This document shows, one piece after another, positions 1-5,294 of a stretch of 5,294 nt of DNA (its first letter is position 1; each line of letters opens with the position of its first letter). The DNA comes from Bacteroidota bacterium (lineage in GTDB: Bacteria; Bacteroidota; Bacteroidia; M30B66): positions 1 to 5,294 of the forward strand of contig CANMGM010000176.1 in the NCBI GenBank assembly GCA_947497195.1, written 5' to 3'. Position numbers and translations under genes: made by a program. A model generated the notes under the pieces. It had not been told where the DNA came from, did no database searches, and saw nothing but the letters and a program-made list of their open reading frames with translations.

Positions 1-2
1 GT

Positions 3-638
3 ATAAAAGCGCTTGCTTCGAACATACTTTTTTATGCCGATAATGGCACCTCAGGATATGAACCTTGGATAAGCGATGGTACAGAAGGTGGAACACAGAT
101 GCTTAAAGACATTTATCCTGGTCAATCGAGCAGTGCTAATGGATTATATGCTTCTGATATATTGGATGGCTTTGCTTATTTTATGGCAGACAATGGAGTA
201 AATGGGAAAGAACTTTGGGGAACTGATGGAACTTCGGCAGGTACAAATCTGGTTGCCGATATTATTCCCGGATCGGATGAAAGCATCCCACTTCAATTTG
301 ATGTATGTAATGGTAACCTATATTTTTCGGCAGTGGCAGCCAATGCCTTTGATAACAGCATTTGGACGTGTGGTAATAATCTTGGTGTTGAACCTCCAAC
401 CGATAAGCAGATAACGGTTTATCCCAATCCGGGAAATGGTCAGTTTCAAATAATCAATTTGCCCCTTAATAGCAATATTGAGGTGGTGTCGGCACTAGGT
501 ATTGTTGTGGCAGCAGAAAAAACAACAAATTCAGAATATTCATTAAATCTTCGTCACTGTTCATCCGGCTTATATACCCTTATGGTTCGGTATGCCAATG
601 GATCGATAGGATCACAAAAGATTTTAATTACAAACTAA
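3..638 (+). CDS. ELWxxDGT-repeat protein with T9SS type A C-terminal sorting domain (3' part only)
   Basis: The reading frame is open from the left edge, so the N-terminus and signal peptide lie outside the window; 211 residues are visible (numbered from the first full codon). Residues 8-121 hold repeats of the ELWxxDGT type: EPWISDGTEGGT starts at 20, ELWGTDGTSAGT at 70, and a worn copy has SIW at 119-121, giving a period of about 50 residues. Each is preceded by a hydrophobic strand ending in an A-D-N-G or similar turn. From about residue 137 the protein has a typical T9SS sorting domain: YPNP at 140-143, then N-G-x-F, short beta strands, G-L-Y near the end, and a basic/hydrophobic tail finishing ILITN. 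In this family the tail is recognised by the T9SS, and the protein is released or anchored at the cell surface. The repeats probably form a propeller-like or adhesive surface structure, but their ligand is unknown. The domain assignment is firm; the specific function is not. Confidence 0.88.
   Translation: MKALASNILFYADNGTSGYEPWISDGTEGGTQMLKDIYPGQSSSANGLYASDILDGFAYFMADNGVNGKELWGTDGTSAGTNLVADIIPGSDESIPLQFDVCNGNLYFSAVAANAFDNSIWTCGNNLGVEPPTDKQITVYPNPGNGQFQIINLPLNSNIEVVSALGIVVAAEKTTNSEYSLNLRHCSSGLYTLMVRYANGSIGSQKILITN
24..365 (+). repeat. Protein-level ELWxxDGT repeats, two good copies and one degenerate copy
   Basis: The repeat core is E-(L/P)-W-x-x-D-G-T-x-x-G-T. It is seen at residues 20-31 and 70-81 of the partial protein, about 50 residues apart. 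A third unit at the same spacing keeps the preceding strand (LYFSA) and the tryptophan but has lost the D-G-T. Similarity is at the protein level; the DNA copies have diverged. More copies probably lie upstream of the window. Confidence 0.75.
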
Positions 639-670
639 TTTTCTTCTGGGTTAAAAAAATCGAAGAAAAT
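638..670 (+). terminator. Possible hairpin just after the T9SS gene
   Basis: ATTTTCTTC (638-646) and GAAGAAAAT (662-670) are perfect 9-base inverted repeats around a 15-base loop, starting on the last base of the stop codon. The stem is AT-rich and no clear T tract follows, so this is only a weak candidate for an intrinsic terminator or 3'-end stabiliser. Confidence 0.25.
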
Positions 671-748
671 AAATTCATTAAAGAGGCCTCTGTAACTCTC
701 CTGTTCTCATTCGGTCAAGCTCAGTCTAAAATCATTAATTGTTTATAA

Positions 749-1894
749 ATGAAAAAAATAAATAATCTTCTTCTTATTGTATTGGTCTTTGCTGCTCATT
801 TTTGCATCGCCCAGGAGTTTAAATCGGTGAAAGAATTAAATCAATTGTTAAGCTTAAATGCTATTCAATTCGAAGATTCATTGATTAAAAAAGGATTTCA
901 ATTCGAAAAGTCGGAAGGCAATATTTTTCGCTACAAGAAAAATGCAAGTCGAATTGATTTTAAAATGAATCCTAAAGAAGTTACGTATTCATTTACCGAT
1001 CGTTCATTTTATTTGCGCACGTATTCGGAGTTGGAAGCCGAAGGATTTAAATACATTAAAGCCGAAGAAGAAATTACGGTGCAAAACAATTTGTTTAAGG
1101 CCGATCATTTGGCCAAAGATGCGTATCATGTTTATTTATGGAATTCAACAGATGCTGGGGCCACCACCAAATATAGCTTTAAGGTGACGTATTCGGGAAC
1201 TTCTGTTCCTGCTTCTGTTCCTGCTTCTGTTCCTGCTTCTGATAGTAAAACTACGCCCAATAATCAAAGTAAATCTGATTTTTCGTTCAGCGATTTTACT
1301 GAAAAGCTTCAAAAGGAAATGGTGCTAAAGAAGGATCCTGTGAATTCCTTGCAAGATTCCTCAGGTGGATTTATTCCTAAACCCACGCTCTTTAATTTAT
1401 CTGTAGGTAGGTTTCGTTTTAATCCTTACTCAATGGCAATGGATCCATCAAATCACTGGAACATCCAAATTGGATATCAAAAAAGTAAATTAAAGAATAT
1501 CTATAATCGCAAAAAATGGTTATCAGATGGCGGAATTAAAGTTGATTTTGGATATATGCCGGGTATTGAATACACCAGCACCGATAACTCCACTTCGTTA
1601 AAAATGTGGAAATGTTATTTCATACTTAATCAATATACCGCAGTAAAACTAAAATCATTTGATTTATTTTTTCAAGGCGGGTTTTTCTTAAACTATAACT
1701 ATGGTAAAGATGTATCGAGCGATATTTCCGCAAGTTTTTGGGATGTAGGCTTTCATTTTGGGGAACAAATTCAGAAAAAGATTGGACGCACCCCCGAAGG
1801 CTATCCGGCTATGGTATTGGGATTGGGTTTTGATCAATTTATAGATGTTTCGGGCTGTTATATTGGAAGTTTGGGAGTGTCAATTGGATTTTAA
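749..1894 (+). CDS. Exported protein of unknown function with probable C-terminal outer-membrane beta-barrel
   Basis: I do not recognise a named family. Residues 1-21 form a signal peptide: MKK, a hydrophobic core, then CIA followed by Q22, a common Bacteroidota cleavage pattern. Residues 22-150 form a soluble-looking region with a GF-Q-F-E-K and later GFKY-I-K layout, suggesting two related alpha/beta units. Residues 152-164 are a linker of three SVPA repeats, followed by a polar Ser/Lys/Asn stretch to about 180. From about 213 to the end, alternating hydrophobic/polar segments rich in Gly, Tyr and Phe (such as FNLSVGRFRF and FFQGGFFLNYNYG) end in a terminal phenylalanine (SIGF). That resembles a small outer-membrane beta-barrel. 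I infer a periplasmic domain tethered to a barrel. The start is an ATG in an A/T-rich leader without a clear Shine-Dalgarno; the signal peptide begins right there, which supports it. The next gene starts 18 bp downstream, so the two are probably co-transcribed. Confidence 0.75.
   Translation: MKKINNLLLIVLVFAAHFCIAQEFKSVKELNQLLSLNAIQFEDSLIKKGFQFEKSEGNIFRYKKNASRIDFKMNPKEVTYSFTDRSFYLRTYSELEAEGFKYIKAEEEITVQNNLFKADHLAKDAYHVYLWNSTDAGATTKYSFKVTYSGTSVPASVPASVPASDSKTTPNNQSKSDFSFSDFTEKLQKEMVLKKDPVNSLQDSSGGFIPKPTLFNLSVGRFRFNPYSMAMDPSNHWNIQIGYQKSKLKNIYNRKKWLSDGGIKVDFGYMPGIEYTSTDNSTSLKMWKCYFILNQYTAVKLKSFDLFFQGGFFLNYNYGKDVSSDISASFWDVGFHFGEQIQKKIGRTPEGYPAMVLGLGFDQFIDVSGCYIGSLGVSIGF
1201..1240 (+). repeat. 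12-bp in-frame tandem repeat (3.3 copies)
   Basis: TTCTGTTCCTGC occurs three times without a mismatch (1201-1212, 1213-1224, 1225-1236), followed by a partial TTCT. It encodes the SVPA-SVPA-SVPA-S linker of the surrounding gene. Because the unit is four codons, gain or loss of copies would change linker length without breaking the frame. Confidence 0.9.
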
Positions 1895-1912
1895 TAATTA
1901 AAAGAATGGTTT

Positions 1913-2365
1913 ATGAATAAGTTAAAATACAGTTTTGCGGGTATATTTCTTTTGGTTGTTCTATTCAGCGGATGCCAAAAAACATGCATGGATGATTTTG
2001 AAAAATTAAGCGAAAAGCTTGGAGAAAATGGCGGCGGCGGCGGCGGTTGCTTTAGTGGATCGTGGTACAGCGATGCATGTGGAGATCCGCGAGGGGTAAT
2101 TTGGAAATTTAATGCAGACGGAACCGGTAGTTCTTCAAACCCTGATTGCAATGGCATTTGTGGGCCATTAGTTTTTACGTTTACCTATACCGTTTCTGGA
2201 TCGACATGTAACCTTGATTTTGATGCGCAACAACCTGTAGTTTATTGCACAGGTTACGATCCGCTCGCTCCCAATAGTCCGGCTAATTCATCATTTACCT
2301 TTGAATGCGATGGTTCATCGTTAACAGTAAATTATAATGGTGATTCATGGACGATGATACGTTAG
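1913..2365 (+). CDS. Small cysteine-rich lipoprotein with lipocalin-like domain
   Basis: The 150-residue product begins with a lipoprotein signal peptide: basic MNKLK, a hydrophobic core, then LFSG before Cys21. Phe at -3 is unusual but Bacteroidota lipoboxes are loose. An acidic patch DDFE follows at 27-30, then a six-glycine tract at 40-45. From 46 to the end the layout is G-S-W ... V-I-W-K-F-N-A-D-G-T-G ... F-T-Y-T-V-S-G ... F-x-F-E-C-D-G ... L-T-V-N-Y ... W-T-M-I-R. This strand order matches small lipocalin-like domains common in Bacteroidota lipoproteins. Besides Cys21 there are eight cysteines (25, 46, 56, 79, 83, 99, 112, 132), which suggests disulfides outside the cytoplasm. Ligand and function are unknown. 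It lies 18 bp after the barrel-like gene, so a partner role in the envelope is plausible but unproven. Confidence 0.78.
   Translation: MNKLKYSFAGIFLLVVLFSGCQKTCMDDFEKLSEKLGENGGGGGGCFSGSWYSDACGDPRGVIWKFNADGTGSSSNPDCNGICGPLVFTFTYTVSGSTCNLDFDAQQPVVYCTGYDPLAPNSPANSSFTFECDGSSLTVNYNGDSWTMIR
2030..2047 (+). repeat. (GGC)5-GGT glycine microsatellite
   Basis: Five consecutive GGC codons and one GGT encode Gly40-Gly45 of the lipoprotein, between the acidic patch and the folded domain. This is very GC-rich against AT-rich surroundings and is likely to be a flexible linker. A triplet unit keeps the frame if copy number changes. Confidence 0.85.
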
Positions 2366-2472
2366 CAGTTTATTGAAAATATTAGAAAATTAAGCAAATT
2401 CCCAATAGCACATTTTCGCCATAGTTTTAACCTTGTTTTTTGTATTAATTGAAAATTATTTAATGAATTACC

Positions 2473-3378
2473 ATGATCATTAAAGTATCAAAATCTTCAA
2501 TTGTTTTTAGTTTTTTAGCAATCATTTTTGTTTCCTGCAAAACAAAAAATACTGTTTCGACCATTCAAAAATTTGCAGCAACAGAATCATATCCGAACGA
2601 TAATTATCTCGACACTGTTAGCAATAAACGCGCGCTGATTATTTCGGCGCACGATGACGATGATTGCTTCATGGCTGGTACTGTCTATAAATTGAAGCAA
2701 GCCGGTTGGGAAATTGAACAATGGACGCTTCAAACCACACCTTTAGAAAAAGGCAATTCTGTGCATCCTGCAGAAGTAATTTGCAAAGGAAACAAGCTCA
2801 TTTTGGAAAATGACCTGTATCGAAATGTAAATCCATACGACAGCACTCGGCTTGCTTATTTACCCATTCCAAGAGAACATTTTGCTGCGGTTTTTAAAAC
2901 CGAAAAAGTAAAATCGGTTTTGGAGCAGAAAATAAATGCTTTTAATCCTTCTGTAATTTTTTCGATGGATAATGAAATGGGCGGATATGGAAATCCCGAA
3001 CATGTATTTATCTGTCAAATTATTGTGGATCTCTTTAAAGAAAACAAGATTCCGATTCAGCGCATTTATCAGGGTGTAACTACGAATCACATGGAAGAAG
3101 AAATCATCGTAAAGTACCTAACTCCGCTTATGGAAAAATGGGGTTATCCAAGTCCTTATTTAATCGGTAGGGAGGTGTATAAAATAGATGGTATTCCTGA
3201 GCCTGATGTACAGGTTGATATACAGCTGTATGCCGATGGCAAGATGCGATATTTAAGAGCTTATAGCGAAGATGCTAAAAAGAATATGCGGAAGTTTATT
3301 CCATACTTCGAAAATTTTGATGCAAAAACGTATTTCGGCGTCTTTGATCGGGAGTTCTTTAGGGTAATTAAAAAGTAA
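2473..3378 (+). CDS. PIG-L/LmbE-family deacetylase, predicted lipoprotein
   Basis: PIG-L/LmbE enzymes are zinc hydrolases that typically remove acetyl groups from N-acetylglucosamine-type substrates. Here residues 53-70 give the family signature: a strand ALIISAH followed by DDDD (59-64), corresponding to the (A/P)HxDD motif with His60 and Asp63 as likely metal and catalytic positions. Asp61 stands where proline or alanine is usual. The second metal motif is probably GNPEH (173-177), with His177 as ligand; many relatives have HPDH, so the first His is Asn here. The first 21 residues are a lipoprotein signal ending FVS before Cys22, with no acidic residues right after it, so the protein is probably membrane-anchored facing the periplasm. 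An upstream ATG at 2463 is out of frame and closes within seven codons, so 2473 is the start. The 107-bp gap before it is AT-rich and shows no convincing promoter or terminator. The fold is confident; substrate is unknown. Confidence 0.85.
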   Translation: MIIKVSKSSIVFSFLAIIFVSCKTKNTVSTIQKFAATESYPNDNYLDTVSNKRALIISAHDDDDCFMAGTVYKLKQAGWEIEQWTLQTTPLEKGNSVHPAEVICKGNKLILENDLYRNVNPYDSTRLAYLPIPREHFAAVFKTEKVKSVLEQKINAFNPSVIFSMDNEMGGYGNPEHVFICQIIVDLFKENKIPIQRIYQGVTTNHMEEEIIVKYLTPLMEKWGYPSPYLIGREVYKIDGIPEPDVQVDIQLYADGKMRYLRAYSEDAKKNMRKFIPYFENFDAKTYFGVFDREFFRVIKK

Positions 3379-3408
3379 ACGTCTCTTTTATACACCCGTA
3401 TTATTTCG

Positions 3409-3440
3409 ATAACCTTGCTTTGAATCATGGTAAAGGTTAT
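3409..3440 (+). terminator. Inverted repeat between the PIG-L gene and alaS, possible terminator
   Basis: ATAACCTT (3409-3416) and AAGGTTAT (3433-3440) can form an 8-bp stem with a 16-base loop, 30 bp after the PIG-L stop codon. A short T-containing stretch follows but no strong T tract. Its position immediately before the alaS promoter fits a boundary between transcription units; the evidence is limited to the stem itself. Confidence 0.35.
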
Positions 3441-3442
3441 GA

Positions 3443-3473
3443 TTTCCGTTTTATACCAAATTCCCTAACTTTG
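3443..3473 (+). promoter_or_regulatory. Bacteroidota-type housekeeping promoter for alaS
   Basis: TAACTTTG at 3466-3473 is an exact match to the TAnnTTTG -7 element of Bacteroidota primary sigma factor promoters. TTTC at 3443-3446, one base off the TTTG -33 element, is separated from it by 19 bases, the expected spacing. Transcription would start near 3480, giving a leader of about 30 bases before the ATG at 3513. Confidence 0.6.
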
Positions 3474-3512
3474 CCGCCTTATTCCGAATTTCTTAATCCT
3501 CGTTAAACCCGC

Positions 3513-5294
3513 ATGACCGCCCAGGAAATACGCCAGACCTTCCTCGATTTTTTCGCCTCCAAAGCCCATCAGATTGTGCCTTCGGCGCCTATGGTAATCA
3601 AGAACGATCCTACGCTGATGTTCACCAATGCCGGCATGAACCAGTTTAAGGATATTTTCTTGGGTAATGCTCCGGTTAAGCATCCGCGCATCGCCGATAC
3701 GCAAAAATGCCTTCGCGTTTCGGGCAAGCACAACGACCTCGAAGAAGTGGGCGTGGATACCTATCACCACACCATGTTCGAAATGTTGGGCAACTGGTCG
3801 TTTGGCGATTATTTCAAGAAAGAAGCCATCGCTTGGGCCTGGGAACTGCTTACCGATGTGTACAAGCTCGATAAAAATCGTTTGTACGTTACCGTTTTCG
3901 AAGGCGATGCCAAAGAGAATCTGCCTTTCGACCAGGAAGCCTACGATTGCTGGAAACAATGGATTGCCGAAGACCGCATCTTACGTGGTAACAAGAAAGA
4001 CAACTTCTGGGAAATGGGCGATACCGGTCCATGTGGCCCTTGCACCGAGATACATGTCGACCTGCGCGACGAGGCCGAACGCAATGCCATCGACGCAAAA
4101 ACACTCGTTAACGAAAGTCATCCGCAGGTTATCGAAATCTGGAACAACGTGTTCATGGAGTTTAACCGCAAGGCCGACGGCTCGCTCGAGAAACTTCCTG
4201 CGCAGCATGTCGACACCGGCATGGGCTTCGAACGCCTCTGCATGGCATTGCAAGGCAAAAAGTCGAACTACGATACCGATGTGTTTCAGCCTTTGATTCG
4301 TTTTATCGAAGCCGCATCATCGGTTTCATACGGTAGTAGCGAGAAAACCGATATCGCCATGCGCGTTATGGCCGACCACGTGCGCACCATCGCCTTTGCT
4401 ATTGCCGACGGACAATTGCCTTCGAACAACAAAGCCGGTTACGTAATTCGCCGTATTCTGCGCCGTGCCGTGCGTTACGCATACACCTTCCTCAATCTGC
4501 GCGAGCCATTCCTGCACAAGCTTGTTCCTGTATTATCGGGGCAAATGGGCGCACAGTTTCCCGAATTGCCTGCACAGCAGGGATTGATCGAAAAAGTAAT
4601 TCAGGAAGAAGAAGCTGCATTCTTGCGTACACTGGCTACGGGCATCCAGCGTTTCAACGATTTTCTTTCCAAAAACAAGAGTAAGCAAGCGGTTCCGGGC
4701 GATTTTGCCTTCGAACTCTTCGATACCTTCGGCTTCCCCATCGACCTTACGCAGCTTATGGCGCGCGAGCAAGGCCTCGAGGTAGATATGGAAAGCTACG
4801 CCGCACATCTCAAAATGCAGAAAGACCGCTCGCGTGCTGCGGCATCGGTTGAGGCGGGCGATTGGATCGAACTTTTCGACGACGATGAGCAGGAGTTTGT
4901 GGGCTACGATTTTCTCGAAGCACAGGTGCGCATTGTACGTTACCGCGAAATTCAACACAAAGGCAAAAAGCAGTACCAGCTGGCACTCAACATTACACCG
5001 TTCTATGCCGAAAGTGGCGGTCAGGTAGGCGATACGGGCTGGTTAATTGGCAGCAACGAAACCATACAAATTACCGACACGAAAAAGGAACACGGACAGA
5101 TAGTCCATTTTAGCGACCGCTTGCCAGCTGATTTAAATGAGTCGTTTAAAGCCGAGGTAAACAGTAAATTACGCATAGCTACCATGCGCAACCATACCGC
5201 CACGCATTTGCTGCATGCCGCATTGCGCAACGTTTTGGGCACACACGTAGAGCAGAAAGGCTCTTTGGTAAATGATCAATACTTGCGTTTCGAC
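3513..5294 (+). CDS. alaS: Alanyl-tRNA synthetase (5' part, runs off the window)
   Basis: This class II enzyme charges tRNA-Ala with alanine in the cytoplasm and clears mischarged Ser/Gly-tRNA-Ala. The frame is open from ATG 3513 to the last base: 594 codons of a protein usually near 870-880 residues. The catalytic domain shows NDPTLMFTNAGMNQFKDIF (31-49, motif 1 region), RVSGKHNDLEEVG (68-80) with HHTMFEMLGNWSFGDYF (85-101, motif 2 region), and GMGFERL (236-242, motif 3). The tRNA-binding region has ADHVR (287-291) and a basic RRILRRAVRY stretch (313-322); Asn305 and Asp404 are, from context, candidates for the residues that read the G3:U70 pair. The editing domain begins with FYAESGGQVGDTG (497-509) and HTATHLLH (561-568), whose His561 and His565 correspond to the first two editing-site metal ligands. 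The remaining Cys/His ligands and the C-Ala domain lie beyond the window. No stop or frameshift is seen. GC content is clearly higher than in the upstream genes. No clear Shine-Dalgarno precedes the start; the N-terminus MTAQEIRQTFLDFF fits the family. Confidence 0.97.
   Translation, partial: MTAQEIRQTFLDFFASKAHQIVPSAPMVIKNDPTLMFTNAGMNQFKDIFLGNAPVKHPRIADTQKCLRVSGKHNDLEEVGVDTYHHTMFEMLGNWSFGDYFKKEAIAWAWELLTDVYKLDKNRLYVTVFEGDAKENLPFDQEAYDCWKQWIAEDRILRGNKKDNFWEMGDTGPCGPCTEIHVDLRDEAERNAIDAKTLVNESHPQVIEIWNNVFMEFNRKADGSLEKLPAQHVDTGMGFERLCMALQGKKSNYDTDVFQPLIRFIEAASSVSYGSSEKTDIAMRVMADHVRTIAFAIADGQLPSNNKAGYVIRRILRRAVRYAYTFLNLREPFLHKLVPVLSGQMGAQFPELPAQQGLIEKVIQEEEAAFLRTLATGIQRFNDFLSKNKSKQAVPGDFAFELFDTFGFPIDLTQLMAREQGLEVDMESYAAHLKMQKDRSRAAASVEAGDWIELFDDDEQEFVGYDFLEAQVRIVRYREIQHKGKKQYQLALNITPFYAESGGQVGDTGWLIGSNETIQITDTKKEHGQIVHFSDRLPADLNESFKAEVNSKLRIATMRNHTATHLLHAALRNVLGTHVEQKGSLVNDQYLRFD

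Noticed and set aside
735..742. TAATTGTT as a promoter element for the barrel-like gene
   Set aside because: It differs from TAnnTTTG in the conserved TTTG part and lies only a few bases from the start codon.
1891..2157. Minus-strand open frame with a proline-rich product
   Set aside because: The proline run is just the reverse complement of the GGC glycine tract in the lipoprotein gene.
2422..2429. TAGTTTTA as a possible -7 promoter element for the PIG-L gene
   Set aside because: One mismatch to TAnnTTTG and no TTG-like -33 element at 19-21 bases upstream, so it is not better than chance in AT-rich DNA.
2428..3417. TAACCTTG occurs both before (2428-2435) and after (3410-3417) the PIG-L gene, suggesting flanking direct repeats
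   Set aside because: Only eight bases match with certainty, there are no target-site or transposase signs, and such a match is expected by chance.
3465..3959. Long minus-strand open frame of 164 codons opposite the start of alaS
   Set aside because: It lies antisense to conserved alaS motifs, overlaps the promoter, and its product resembles no family; long antisense frames are expected in GC-richer coding DNA.
3667..4296. Plus-strand open frame of 209 codons inside alaS
   Set aside because: It is an alternate frame of the catalytic domain with an Arg/Ser/Thr/Ala-rich composition typical of shadow frames.
4533..4958. Minus-strand open frame of 141 codons opposite alaS
   Set aside because: The plus strand here encodes well-conserved alanyl-tRNA synthetase sequence, and the antisense product has no recognisable features.

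Overview
The window looks like chromosomal DNA from a member of the Bacteroidota. Three things point that way. The first gene ends in a type IX secretion (T9SS) C-terminal sorting domain. A sequence matching the Bacteroidota housekeeping promoter (TTTG-N19-TAnnTTTG type) lies before the last gene. The gene starts lack clear Shine-Dalgarno sequences and sit in A/T-rich leaders. The genus cannot be told from this window.

All five genes are on the + strand. (1) Bases 3-638 are the 3' end of a secreted ELWxxDGT-repeat protein with a T9SS tail. (2) 749-1894 encodes a signal-peptide protein with an SVPA-repeat linker and a C-terminal half that looks like an outer-membrane beta-barrel. (3) 1913-2365, 18 bp downstream, encodes a small cysteine-rich lipocalin-like lipoprotein, probably co-transcribed with gene 2. 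(4) 2473-3378 encodes a lipoprotein of the PIG-L/LmbE deacetylase family. (5) 3513 to the window end is the first 594 codons of alaS (alanyl-tRNA synthetase), open at the right edge. No intergenic gap exceeds 140 bp, and no RNA gene, mobile element or CRISPR array was seen.

Genes 1-4 are AT-rich and all appear to encode exported envelope or surface proteins. alaS is a cytoplasmic housekeeping gene with clearly higher GC and different codon use, preceded by its own likely promoter. The envelope genes do not form a recognisable pathway; only genes 2 and 3 are close enough to suggest a shared transcript and perhaps a shared job.

I found no convincing new multi-gene system. The points most worth a second look are the gene 2/gene 3 pair, an acidic cluster in gene 3 that resembles a displaced surface-export signal, the variant metal-site motifs in the PIG-L protein, and the in-frame tandem repeats.
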